Below, piece by piece: positions 56,501 through 60,310 of a stretch of 64,000 nucleotides of DNA. Positions within the stretch are counted from its first letter, which is position 1. Each line of letters opens with the position of its first letter. Origin of the DNA: Cryptomeria japonica (taxonomy: Eukaryota; Streptophyta; Pinopsida; Cupressales; Cupressaceae); contig NC_081405.1 in NCBI RefSeq assembly GCF_030272615.1, forward strand, positions 152,314,113 to 152,378,112, read 5' to 3'. Under the pieces are notes generated by a model that was not told the DNA's origin, did not search any database, and saw only the letters and a program-made list of their open reading frames with translations. The translations under genes and the position numbers were made by a program.

Positions 56501-58150
56501 CCCTTTGCTCGTAACACTGGGCAAGTATATGGAAAAGGGGCCCACTTTTGATTCAAAGACATTGGGTATATATTTTTCAAATCACTCCAAAATCACAATT
56601 TTGCTGAGATAGCCACACTACGACAGAGATTCACAACCATTTCTTTTCATTTTCTTTGACTAAACCAAGCCAAAACACCAAATCCATAGTATTTCTAGTG
56701 CAAGAAACAAATTACTCTTTCTAATCATGAAAAAAAATTGGAAGTTTTAGGTACATGTTCATATTAAACATGTAATTTAGGCACCAGCCGATCATCTCAA
56801 AGGCAAGAAAATACTTGAATAAAAAAGGCCCTGAGTTTCAAGGAGTTCTGTTGTACAATTTCACCACTAAGACATCATCTAATTGGAAACAGAGGTTAAC
56901 TTATAACTTAATGAATCAGAAATGACACAATCAACTTAGCAAACCATCCAAATAATGCAATATAACCATATTTTCCCATCTCAAACATAAAATATACTTC
57001 CCCATACAAATCAACTCTATTGCACTGTAGAGGTTATTTTTGCAGTGCAACTTTGTAGGAAGAACTTCTAGATCCAACGGTATAGTTGTTATGATAAACT
57101 AGCTTCTTCCCCAATGATGAGCCCATTAGTGAGTCTTGAAATGTTGGAAATGAAATACATCATGTATTTGGATCCAGAAATTCATCCTACCAAATTTGCC
57201 ATAGAACTCTGAAATTTATAGGCATCTTGAATATGTTTTTTTGCTAAAAGAAGAACGGATCATTTCAAATTTAAAAACAAAGCAACTCCTAGTTTTAAAA
57301 GCATAAATCAAGAAAATTCACCCAAAAAGTATATCCTGCATCCCAAAACATCCTCCTAAAAATGAGAAATCTAATACACAGTTGAATACAAATATTCATC
57401 TTACCATGTTATTAAAAAAGGGAAAATTATGGCCATCTGATATATGTCTTTTGGCTGAGGAGGAAATGTTCATTCCAAAAAAGAATATAAAGAAACTCCC
57501 TTTAAAAAACATAAATCAAGAAAATGCACATAAAAAAGTTATCTGTTGTATACAATTGAATGTGAGAACGATTCATGGCAGTTTAAACCATTATTCATGA
57601 ACACCTAAAAGGCTAATTTTCATAGTAAGAATTAAAAAGAACGGCAGTGTATCCTGCATCATCATACATACTGCTAAAGTATATTTCATATTTTCCTCAT
57701 TCATTCAAATTCATGAATTGAACACCCATAAAATCAATCTTCTCGACAAATGAATGCAGTCTGATTGGTCCAGCATATCAATTTGAAGTTTGAACTAAAG
57801 GAAGTTGAAAGTCATCTCAGATCCAATTCATTTGAATTTGATAAAAAGAAACATGAAAGAAAAATACCTTCTTCACCCTCTTCCTCATCCTCATCTTCAT
57901 CACTGGCAACGACAGCCGTGTCATCAATGAAAGCTGATGCCCGTCTGTGCTTCCTCTTTCTGGGTGTCTCATCTTCTTCCTCATCTTCATCTTCTTCAGC
58001 AACATCATCAATGAACTGAGAGCGCTTGTACTTGCGCTTGCGACTTGAACCCACGTCCTCATAATCTTCATCTTCTTCCTCTTCTTCGTCCATTTCTTCT
58101 TCTTCTTCTGGCTCTTCCTCCTCCTCCTCATCCTCAAAATGTCGGGCCAT
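15735..58150 (-). CDS. SPT5: Transcription elongation factor SPT5 (DSIF large subunit)
   Basis: SPT5 pairs with SPT4 to form DSIF, which clamps RNA polymerase II in the nucleus and controls pausing, processivity and co-transcriptional processing. I placed 22 coding exons (minus, in order): 58150-57868, 36385-36144, 36036-35881, 35798-35640, 35552-35469, 35352-35282, 35172-34815, 34710-34555, 34289-34192, 34092-34044, 33942-33787, 33661-33518, 33408-33306, 33208-33047, 32958-32910, 32807-32710, 32451-32373, 16805-16748, 16645-16528, 16444-16313, 16202-16105, 15977-15735. They total 3096 nt, 1031 residues, close to the roughly 1040 of Arabidopsis SPT5-2 from memory. Every junction is GT/AG and in phase. 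Order: acidic N terminus (1-160), NGN (about 160-255), KOW1 (258-300), KOW2 (410-447), KOW3 (463-520), KOW4 (590-640), KOW5 (700-738), TP-rich C-terminal repeats (757-915), last KOW (about 985-1031). It appears intact. Confidence 0.95.
16105..16202 (-). CDS. SPT5: SPT5 exon 21 (residues 919-951)
   Basis: With its split glycine it encodes a poorly conserved segment beginning GGGQEGGLIPDIVVTL and ending AVVKDVLL. The length is exactly in phase. Arabidopsis has the similarly placed PDILVDIHKAGEDTDVGVIR (from memory). This is the least conserved exon. Confidence 0.88.
16313..16444 (-). CDS. SPT5: SPT5 exon 20 (C-terminal repeats, residues 875-918)
   Basis: It encodes NTPSPYLPSTPSTPSGPSYL and PGTPGGQPMTPGNVGLDVMS, ending PTI. 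The GLDVMSP motif is highly conserved in plant SPT5. Donor GTTATA. Confidence 0.95.
16528..16645 (-). CDS. SPT5: SPT5 exon 19 (C-terminal repeats, residues 836-874)
   Basis: It encodes PGTPSSRPYEAPTPGSGWAN and TPGGNYSEAGTPRDSSPSY, a TP/SP-rich part of the C-terminal repeat region. Donor GTGAGT. Confidence 0.95.
16748..16805 (-). CDS. SPT5: SPT5 exon 18 (residues 816-835)
   Basis: It encodes DNWEEGNPASWGAGTPQYQ after completing a split arginine codon. Donor GTTTTA is weak, but the frame and the strong plant match (RDNWEDGNPGSWG in Arabidopsis, from memory) support it. Confidence 0.9.
16806..19090 (-). other. SPT5 intron 17, 3' part, no recognised element
   Basis: AT-rich intron sequence between exon 18 and the nested transposons. 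Short ORFs on both strands show no domain. A few similar phrases recur near 16880-17380 (TCAAAACAAGCATTCCA-type words followed by TATTAAGTG), suggesting an old local duplication. Confidence 0.4.
19550..20011 (+). pseudogene. hAT transposase DUF659 fragment (element 1)
   Basis: The frame reads ARFFYANAIPFHVAHSPYFK, one stop, then SCSIIMDGWTVIRHRPLINV and NFVQVVTDSACVCKLVG. DGWT and VVTD carry the two aspartates expected for the hAT RNase H-like catalytic core. The last residues (GGYKHIFWNPC) correspond to the WTPCAAH block of other copies but are garbled. In-frame stops show it is dead. Confidence 0.7.
20672..21010 (+). pseudogene. hAT transposase C-terminal fragment (element 1)
   Basis: It encodes TPLHMTAYALNPKWYAARLR and IEEESSQLRERWLDFVNLCG, typical of the hAT region before the dimerisation domain. 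It continues in another frame with WWTLHSKDAPELKMLATRLL. It is cut by the insertion of hAT element 2. Confidence 0.7.
21657..21960 (+). pseudogene. hAT element 2: BED zinc finger exon
   Basis: It starts MSTSASRPCIRKDPAWKYHK and shows the BED finger pattern KCTFCKTIFYGGIYRLKYH followed by ISGVRGH (C-x2-C ... H ... H). BED fingers bind the transposon ends. The ATG at 21657 is the likely start, since the sequence before it has a splice-like leader. Confidence 0.7.
22430..22914 (+). pseudogene. hAT element 2: DUF659 exons
   Basis: It encodes RPPYWQEMVDALTICEAGFK, then IWSTKGYTIMTNGWTDKRNR, a 100-bp intron (22661-22760, GTGATT to TTTCAG) and then NVVQVVTDNAANYVATG. The second catalytic aspartate (VVTDN) is kept, but the first position reads TNGWT rather than the usual SDGWT. 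There is one stop before VNDVKKELG. Confidence 0.7.
22915..23006 (+). other. 92-bp intron formed by a tandem duplication
   Basis: The sequence ACAATGCAGCAAATTATG up to ACAGGTAAAC (22888-22920) recurs with small changes at 22980-23012. Splicing from the AG|GT of the first copy to the AG|GT of the second removes exactly one 92-bp period and gives the conserved reading TDNAANYVATGRLLMERHPS. Confidence 0.6.
23007..23404 (+). pseudogene. hAT element 2: core domain exon
   Basis: It encodes LLMERHPSIVWTPCAAHCID, then LEDIGKLPWVQRCVERVRNV and ARSGITRFATNFITLQSMLR. These are the most conserved blocks of plant DUF659 hAT transposases. One in-frame stop (TGA near 23369) precedes a GTAAAC donor at 23405. 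Confidence 0.75.
23513..24206 (+). pseudogene. hAT element 2: C-terminal and dimerisation exons
   Basis: After a TTTTGCAG acceptor the frame reads LVKPLVVLLRVADGEKLAMG and RPIHATAYYLNPTFHF, with a stop at about 23822. A further exon (about 24020-24206) has WWSFFGPMTPNIQKLAIRIL and SASACEHNWSMFENIHSKRR, the hAT dimerisation domain with the conserved glutamate of the CEHNW motif. Confidence 0.75.
24961..25440. other. Unassigned insert between hAT pieces, LTR-like
   Basis: It starts near TGTAAATAGTGTCATTAAC (about 24987) and holds the palindrome TTAACTAACTAGTTAGTTG, a TATA-like CTATATATGCAAGC and a leader-like stretch with ATGGTAAACACCAACAAC. The pattern resembles a Copia LTR plus leader, but I could not define both ends. 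Confidence 0.3.
26525..26586. repeat. AT dinucleotide microsatellite
   Basis: About 31 uninterrupted AT repeats. Confidence 0.95.
26861..26913. repeat. Perfect 25-bp inverted repeat with 3-bp loop
   Basis: ATAAATTTTTGGATATATTA and five further bases (26861-26885) are followed after ATT by the exact reverse complement (26889-26913). Confidence 0.9.
27530..27930. repeat. Palindrome cluster with 102-bp tandem duplication
   Basis: The word AAAAAATCGTGGAAAATCG occurs at about 27533 and 27645; its reverse complement lies at about 27557. A 42-bp arm (27557-27599, ending AATCGGCACCACTCA) pairs with 27622-27663. To the right, CGATTAATCG recurs several times, and a nearly exact 102-bp unit is repeated (27725-27826 and 27827-27919 or so). 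Confidence 0.85.
27960..29540. other. SPT5 intron 17 segment without recognised gene
   Basis: Moderate complexity, richer in GC than the flanks. ORFs of 60-81 codons on plus (28449-29156) show no domain. Words such as GATATGCCACTCAA and TTGTGCCAAT recur, hinting at an old duplication or a decayed transcript-derived insert. Confidence 0.35.
29546..29909. repeat. 190-bp tandem duplication
   Basis: Units start at 29546 and 29736 with ATTAACTAGTATAGATATC. The copies differ at only a few bases and are therefore recent. A partial third copy lies in intron 1 at 39778-39860. Confidence 0.9.
29910..32372. other. AT-rich part of SPT5 intron 17
   Basis: No gene recognised. Runs of A/T with short polymorphic-looking stretches; the last 900 bp before the exon 17 donor are more complex. 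Confidence 0.45.
32373..32451 (-). CDS. SPT5: SPT5 exon 17 (C-terminal repeats, residues 790-816)
   Basis: It encodes TPIHDGMRTPMRDRAWNPLA and TMTPM. Donor is GTATGT. The next exon is 15.6 kb away. Confidence 0.93.
32710..32807 (-). CDS. SPT5: SPT5 exon 16 (C-terminal repeats, residues 757-789)
   Basis: It encodes DSPRYGAGSETPMHPSRTPM followed by HPYMTPIRGDPSG. The TPMHP units are the phosphorylation-prone repeats that P-TEFb-type kinases target in other eukaryotes. Confidence 0.95.
32910..32958 (-). CDS. SPT5: SPT5 micro-exon 15 (residues 741-757)
   Basis: 49 nt encoding VNRDHLSDTATTATPAR; Arabidopsis has a similar VDRGAISDNVATTPFRD (from memory). It begins the C-terminal repeat region. 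Confidence 0.9.
33047..33208 (-). CDS. SPT5: SPT5 exon 14 (KOW5, residues 687-740)
   Basis: An RG-rich start (GGGRNRGGRRHEDIL) is followed by KOW5: GRTIKIRLGPFKGYRGRVVD and RIELESQMKIVT. KOW5 lies near the RNA exit channel in known DSIF structures. Donor GTATGT. Confidence 0.95.
33306..33408 (-). CDS. SPT5: SPT5 exon 13 (residues 653-686)
   Basis: It encodes a Pro/Arg/Gly-rich linker, NNGSLTSRFGSLRPPSG and then PSPRRPPRGGNPQYE. The linker between KOW4 and KOW5 is expected to be flexible. It ends one base into a glycine codon at donor GTAGGT. Confidence 0.9.
33518..33661 (-). CDS. SPT5: SPT5 exon 12 (KOW4, residues 605-652)
   Basis: It encodes GKQGSIEHMNRGVVFIHDRH and the conserved block GGYICARAQSCVAVGGSRGG. 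144 nt, phase 0, donor GTGAGT. Confidence 0.95.
33787..33942 (-). CDS. SPT5: SPT5 exon 11 (start of KOW4, residues 553-604)
   Basis: It encodes VLKGVPERAETVTVKLRDIR and, later, LKDVIRILEGPFK, which opens KOW4. 156 nt, phase 0. Confidence 0.95.
34044..34092 (-). CDS. SPT5: SPT5 micro-exon 10 (residues 536-552)
   Basis: Only 49 nt, encoding DHTSFGVIVRVESDGFQ after the split aspartate codon. Arabidopsis has the similar DNLSFGVIIRLENEAFQ at this place (from memory), which supports the call. Confidence 0.9.
34192..34289 (-). CDS. SPT5: SPT5 exon 9 (residues 504-536)
   Basis: It encodes IRVFADNVVESSEITSGVTK and LGDYELHDLVQL, the linker after KOW3. It ends within a codon at donor GTGAGT. Confidence 0.93.
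34555..34710 (-). CDS. SPT5: SPT5 exon 8 (KOW3, residues 452-503)
   Basis: It encodes GTLTFKENELCKFFKAGDHV, then KVVSGNHQGATGMVVKVENH and LVSDTTKED. 156 nt, phase 0, donor GTGAGT. Confidence 0.95.
34815..35172 (-). CDS. SPT5: SPT5 exon 7 (residues 332-451, with KOW2)
   Basis: The longest internal exon. It encodes DMRIPVERKRDSVTGEVFET, then MMFKDGYVYKTVSMKSI, then the KOW2 block GHFMKGDAVVVVRGDLKNL. Of the two possible AG acceptors at its start, the frame selects the one giving 35172 as first base. Confidence 0.95.
35282..35352 (-). CDS. SPT5: SPT5 exon 6 (residues 309-332)
   Basis: It encodes EGKDVGKKKAFVPPPRFINM followed by REV. The KKKAFVPPPRF motif is typical of plant SPT5. It ends with two bases of a split lysine codon at donor GTAATT. 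Confidence 0.92.
35469..35552 (-). CDS. SPT5: SPT5 exon 5 (KOW1, residues 281-308)
   Basis: It encodes VMDVDNVRQRVTVKLVPRID and LQAMANKL, the second half of KOW1. This block is strongly conserved in plants. 84 nt, phase 0. Confidence 0.95.
35640..35798 (-). CDS. SPT5: SPT5 exon 4 (end of NGN, start of KOW1; residues 228-280)
   Basis: It encodes ACKGLRNIYSQKIKLVPIKE followed by the KOW1 start VDLSKDTWVRVKIGTYKGDL. 159 nt, phase 0 at both ends, donor GTGAGT. Confidence 0.95.
35881..36036 (-). CDS. SPT5: SPT5 exon 3 (NGN core, residues 176-227)
   Basis: It starts IGHEREAAVCLMQKYLDL and continues to YIEADKEAHVLE. The NGN domain is the surface that binds SPT4 and the polymerase clamp. 156 nt, phase 0 on both sides. 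Confidence 0.95.
36144..36385 (-). CDS. SPT5: SPT5 exon 2 (residues 95-175)
   Basis: It encodes DFINDAGAELQDE, then RRPFLPRDDQEEQDVEDLER and ALLPSVKDPKLWMVRCA, the hallmark linker and the first strand of the NGN domain. It joins the split GAT codon from exon 1. Donor is GTATGC. Confidence 0.95.
36386..36634. other. Intron 1 end with a coding-like plus-strand segment
   Basis: The plus strand from about 36415 reads a Gln/Glu/Lys-rich, coiled-coil-like peptide (KLQEHQENEQ, one stop, IEQLQQELMAKNELLLKIQK). It has no known domain. It may be a decayed transposon gag or a chance frame. Confidence 0.25.
36635..37280 (+). repeat. Possible LTR remnant with internal duplication
   Basis: It starts TGTAATGTCCC, a start word seen in other LTR-like blocks here. 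CTTTCGCCATCTCATATGAG recurs at about 36978 and 37152, giving a duplication of about 174 bp. The 3' end is not defined. Confidence 0.3.
37281..39777. other. SPT5 intron 1 segment without recognised gene
   Basis: AT-rich to 37800, then mixed sequence with no element that I can name. Frames at 38694-39217 on minus are open but hydrophobic and featureless. Confidence 0.4.
39778..39860. repeat. Dispersed copy of the 29.5-kb tandem unit
   Basis: ACTAGTATAGATATCTTAAA and the following 60 bp match the start of the 190-bp units at 29546 and 29736. Confidence 0.85.
39861..40230. repeat. GA-rich low-complexity DNA
   Basis: About 370 bp of GAGA, GATA and GGGAGA words, purine-rich on plus. Weaker patches follow at 40360-40395 and 40750-40880. 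On the SPT5 transcript this becomes a long pyrimidine tract. Confidence 0.9.
40896..41113. repeat. 109-bp tandem duplication
   Basis: Two units starting near 40896 and 41005 share CAATGGGTAAACTGAAGAGG / CAATGGGTACACTGAAGAGG, CTCAAAGGTGAA, ATATCCTTAAT and GCTATCCTT. Confidence 0.8.
41114..42724. other. SPT5 intron 1 segment without recognised gene
   Basis: Mixed AT-rich DNA up to the LINE. No gene, RNA or clear repeat seen. Confidence 0.4.
43074..44105 (+). pseudogene. LINE ORF1 (DUF4283 and CCHC zinc knuckle)
   Basis: The first frame (43074-43793; a better start may be the ATG at 43128) carries a DUF4283 region: ANGDFLVVFSCLTERNKAFK and GLFIKPWHVGFNP, ending LPWFPLEFW. After two frameshifts (about 43760 and 43870) a zinc knuckle appears, CQICHEYKHLQKMC (C-x2-C-x4-H-x4-C). 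In plant L1 elements ORF1 binds the element RNA. Confidence 0.75.
44139..44447 (+). pseudogene. LINE endonuclease C-terminal part
   Basis: LVDVQPSNGLFTWNNRRFG, then ISERLDKFLVCCYW and GSKHWPILL correspond to the last third of the apurinic-type endonuclease; the SDHWPI motif reads SKHWPI. The N-terminal catalytic part is absent, consistent with an internal deletion. Confidence 0.7.
44524..45751 (+). pseudogene. LINE reverse transcriptase
   Basis: It encodes SRIDWLQEGDRNTSFFQSSV and GKALGPDGFPIEFFQAFWG, then after a frameshift (about 44980) ALNATFLALIPKKEGANSLN, FRLIALCHVIYKIITKLIVE, MKLDMAKAYDRVRWSFL and the active-site block LQFVDDTTLM (usually FADD). It primes on nicked target DNA in living elements. 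The fingers, palm and part of the thumb are visible. Confidence 0.85.
46343..47015 (+). pseudogene. LINE zf-RVT region
   Basis: After several frameshifts (45750-46550) the frame shows VPWWKQVWNKLAWPKCNFFL and SKCLTWENLQKKGFHGPSIY, with CNMSEDNSSHLFLHCSFTKD, the zinc-binding domain after plant L1 RTs (cysteine/histidine pattern C...H.F..C). Confidence 0.75.
47040..47750 (+). pseudogene. LINE RNase H domain with 34-bp internal duplication
   Basis: It encodes LGYLKINIDGSSKGNPGHAG (first Asp), YMEALAILLAL (Glu), VICESDSQVVVDML (Asp) and FCYVPHEWNRVADCLAKWAS (His and last Asp), so all four catalytic positions are kept. A 34-bp tandem duplication (47407-47440, 47441-47474) breaks the frame in the middle. 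Confidence 0.85.
47915..49029. other. AT-rich part of SPT5 intron 1
   Basis: No gene seen. Runs of A/T, with TTTTTATTTT repeats near 48750. Confidence 0.45.
49688..50632. mobile_element. Non-autonomous hAT element with 8-bp target duplication
   Basis: A 945-bp element flanked by perfect 8-bp copies of GTTTTAAC (49680-49687 and 50633-50640), diagnostic in length for hAT. The ends are GGGGAC/GTCCCC-rich: CTATGTTACCCCGAG on the left and, reverse-complemented, ATACGTAACCTGGGGAC on the right. The centre is AT-rich and holds a tandem repeat (units 50083-50225 and 50226-50356). No transposase is present. Confidence 0.8.
50083..50356. repeat. Tandem duplication inside the hAT element (143 and 131 bp)
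   Basis: Both units start GACCTACAACC/GACCTGCAACC and share ATGATTTAGACCTGTTTACC / GTGATTTAGACATGTTTACC. Identity is about 75 percent by eye. Confidence 0.75.
51587..52852 (-). repeat. LTR-like block, minus orientation
   Basis: On the minus strand it begins TGTAGCGTCATAAAATTG at 52852, has a TATA-like AAGTATATAAACTAC near 52530, and could end with GGGGACATGACA at 51587. The flanks do not show a matching 5-bp duplication, so a solo LTR is likely but not proven. No internal genes. It carries short tandem repeats near 52290-52460. Confidence 0.4.
52287..52340. repeat. 7-bp microsatellite (TTGTATG)n
   Basis: About 7.5 uninterrupted copies of TTGTATG. A smaller TTTGAATG run lies at 52433-52460. 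Confidence 0.95.
52853..53104. other. AT-rich intron DNA
   Basis: TTATTAAT-type low complexity. No gene. Confidence 0.5.
53105..54528 (-). repeat. LTR-like block with TGTAAT...ATTACA ends
   Basis: On the minus strand it starts TGTAATGTCCCCTACTAGG (54528) and ends GTAGGGCTATTACA (53105), giving short inverted ends as in LTRs. No target duplication was seen. Content is AT-rich with a palindromic ACCAGATCTGACATGCGTCA-type patch near 53850. A solo LTR is possible. Confidence 0.35.
55951..56374. repeat. 212-bp tandem duplication
   Basis: Two units share GTCAAATCTACTCTG, AAACAGAGAAGAGG and GCAAAAAGAAAAAAC at a constant 212-bp spacing. Copies are diverged. Confidence 0.8.
57200..57600. repeat. 208-bp tandem duplication
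   Basis: CATAAATCAAGAAAA occurs at 57302 and 57510 with related sequence on both sides (AACTCCTAGTTTTAAAAG / AACTCCCTTTAAAAAA). Diverged copies. Confidence 0.7.
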
Positions 58151-58171
58151 TTTGGCTTAAGTTATAAAGAC
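57868..58171 (-). CDS. SPT5: SPT5 exon with start codon (residues 1-94)
   Basis: The exon begins after an AG acceptor at 58172. The ATG at 58150 sits in the good context AAAATGGCC. It encodes MARHFEDEEEEEEPEEEEEM and two further acidic runs, with basic patches SSRKRKYKRS and PRKRKHRR that could act as nuclear signals. An acidic, disordered N terminus is standard in SPT5. Donor is GTATTT; the last codon is split after its first base and completed 21.5 kb away. Confidence 0.93.
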
Positions 58172-59135
58172 CTAAAAATTAAAATGATAGACTACAAAAG
58201 TTTCAAAACTCTGTTCCGCATAAGGTCACAAGATCAAATACCACTGATTTTCTCGGAAAGGAAAATACCAAAGAGACACAATATCAAGTAGATAAGTATA
58301 CTTGTTCTAACTTATACCTGCAGTGAAAAATAATTGCAAGTCTTGTGTTATTTTACGAGGTTTGTAGTAGCTTCCAACAGATGTTGAACACTGGAGATTT
58401 AAAACCAGCGACTGCAAAATTCAAGCGCAGTAAGCTTTTCAGAATAGCATAATGTAGCTCACGTATTCTGTCAGGAAAACATTGGAGAAACTTAAGAGAA
58501 TATAAACAAAAGTAAAAAATGTATATTTGTTGCAAAAATCGTAAATCTTTCTAAATTTCTACTCTATGTTTCTACAAAACGAAACAAACATCGAAAAATC
58601 AAAAAAACGCAAAAAAAATTACACCAGACACAACTCGTCGACATAGATATTGTAAAGTTATGTTGCTCTCGGAGGAAGCGGGGTTCCTACAACCCGAAAG
58701 CGTAAGTTTTCAAAACCCTAACACACGAATTTCAAGAGAAATTTGAATTCGGCTTTGTCAATCTAAGTCTACTCAATCTACAAGGAAATACAACGAAAAA
58801 CTCTAAAAAAATGACGAAAATGCAAACAAACTTATCTCAAACTAAAGGCTTTCCTAGGGTTTTGTGATATTTCTCTTCCGTTTTTCTACAGAAACTGTTT
58901 CGGCTCCAAACAATCTAACTCTACTCCATCTCTCGAATACACTAAAAAAATGCGAAGAACATAAAAATATGGAAATCGAATTCCATCTACCACACTTTGT
59001 AACTCATGGGTTTCCTAATTTTTTCCATTTTTTTGGCAAGCAAACTGATTTCAGCCCCCAGCAATCTAAACTCATCCAATCGGTCGAAAACATCGAAAAC
59101 ACTTTTAAACTATGAAGAAAAGACGAAGGCAATAC
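58172..59135 (-). other. SPT5: SPT5 leader intron
   Basis: A 964-bp intron in the 5' UTR, from the GTATTG donor to the TTTAATTTTTAG acceptor 21 bp before the ATG. Leader introns are common in constitutively expressed plant genes and often raise expression. It carries 151-bp tandem repeats. Confidence 0.55.
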
Positions 59136-59200
59136 CTGTGGTAAAAAAAAATTCAGCGTTCGGTGATTTTCTCCCCTTTTTCTCCTTTCGCTCTAGGGTT
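58748..59200. repeat. 151-bp tandem repeats in the SPT5 leader
   Basis: Units start at 58748, 58899 and 59050, each opening with a TTCGGCT/TTCAGCC-type word followed by CAATCTAA and CTCATC/CTACTC words. A further related start lies near 59200 in the leader exon. The spacing is 151, 151 and 150 bp. The repeats are strongly diverged. Confidence 0.7.
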
Positions 59201-59225
59201 TCAGCTCAAGGAAAGCCTTCCCTTA
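59136..59225 (-). other. SPT5: SPT5 5' leader exon (non-coding)
   Basis: Read on minus, a purine-rich leader runs from about 30 bp after the TATA box to a CACAG|GTATTG donor at 59136/59135. It contains no in-frame ATG linked to the protein. The exact cap site is inferred from TATA spacing. Confidence 0.55.
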
Positions 59226-59256
59226 CGTGCTGAAATGGAAGGAACGCCCTAAGGGC

Positions 59257-59264
59257 TATTTATA
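59257..59264 (-). promoter_or_regulatory. SPT5: TATA box of SPT5
   Basis: The minus strand reads CCTATAAATAGCC, a near-consensus plant TATA box. It is embedded in the only GC-rich stretch upstream of the gene (59220-59340). It predicts a start site near 59225. Confidence 0.65.
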
Positions 59265-59900
59265 GGCGATCATACAGCGTGGAGGGCCTCTGTGAGCGCC
59301 CGCGAGAGATTTGGCTCCCATCTGGTTCTGCCGTGAAGAAATTGCGGCTCCAAAAGAAACAAAAAAAAAAAAATGCAAATAATTAATTAAATTATTTATT
59401 GTTCAATAACAATTAAGTATAATAGTTTAAGGGCAGCTTAGATCATGCTTTGAAAGCTCTTGGTCATGTGTTGGAGTGTGACCTTCCTTAGGGTCATACA
59501 TGATTCCTTTTAAAGTAGAAAACAACCTTGAGAGACTAAGGATTCTCTACAAGGATTAAAATTGTTTTCAAATATTATATGGTGTCTTAAGTGAGGACAA
59601 AAAATATTATTTATTTTTTTTAATAAAAGATGTATAATATTATTATAATATGTATTTATATAGAAGATAAATGAAGAGTTAGATGTATTTTATATTGTAA
59701 AAAAATATTATAAAAGAGAGTTTTTAATATAGTTGGATTACATGTATTATTGTGTTAATGTCGTTTTTATGTTTCTTTTTTCAAAAGTAGTTGTATTCTT
59801 ATGTTTTTGTTAGCTCATTCAAATTTGGGTGGTAGTAAAAAAATAATTGTTCACAAAAATAGAGAACAAATAAGGTGTAATGAAATGTTTATTCCACTTT
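59265..59900. other. Upstream region of SPT5
   Basis: GC-richer for the first 90 bp (59265-59355), then AT-rich. No second promoter or gene is evident. Confidence 0.4.
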
Positions 59901-59929
59901 GTGTCAAAATGGAATCTTTGAAACGAAGT

Positions 59930-60310
59930 ACAGGTATTCATCAAAGCATGAATGTAAGAGAATTTGTTAAATGCTTTAGTTGGCATTGCATTGGTTGATA
60001 TGAATGCAAAATGTAGAAGCATGCAAAAGGCATGAAAGTGTATTGATTGCTAAATTTTTGAAATTGTACAAAAGCTTATGAAATAGCCCTTCAAATTTCT
60101 TTACATACTCCCAACCTATGCCAAATGGGGCTTTTCAAATAAGATATAAATATTCATCAAAGCATGAAGGGTAAATGAATTTCATCAAATGTTACAGTTA
60201 CCACTATGCTAGTCAAAATGAATGTGCAATGTAGCAGCATGTAAAAAGCACGAAAGGCTAGCGATTGTCAATTTTCAAAACTATAGAAAACTTTAGAAGA
60301 TAAAAATTTA
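59930..60310. repeat. 216-bp tandem duplication
   Basis: ATTCATCAAAGCATGAA occurs at 59936 and 60152. Both are followed by related words (AATGCAAAATGTAGAAGCAT / AATGTGCAATGTAGCAGCAT). Confidence 0.8.

Larger units (their letters stand above)
54529..57867. other. SPT5 intron 1, 5' part
   Basis: No gene recognised. It includes two duplications listed separately. The remaining sequence is ordinary AT-rich intron. Confidence 0.45.

Noticed and set aside
57817-58137. Met/Lys/Arg-rich 106-codon frame overlapping SPT5 exon 1
   Set aside because: It is a frame shadow of the GAA/GAG-rich acidic exon; the acidic frame fits SPT5 and the splice site.
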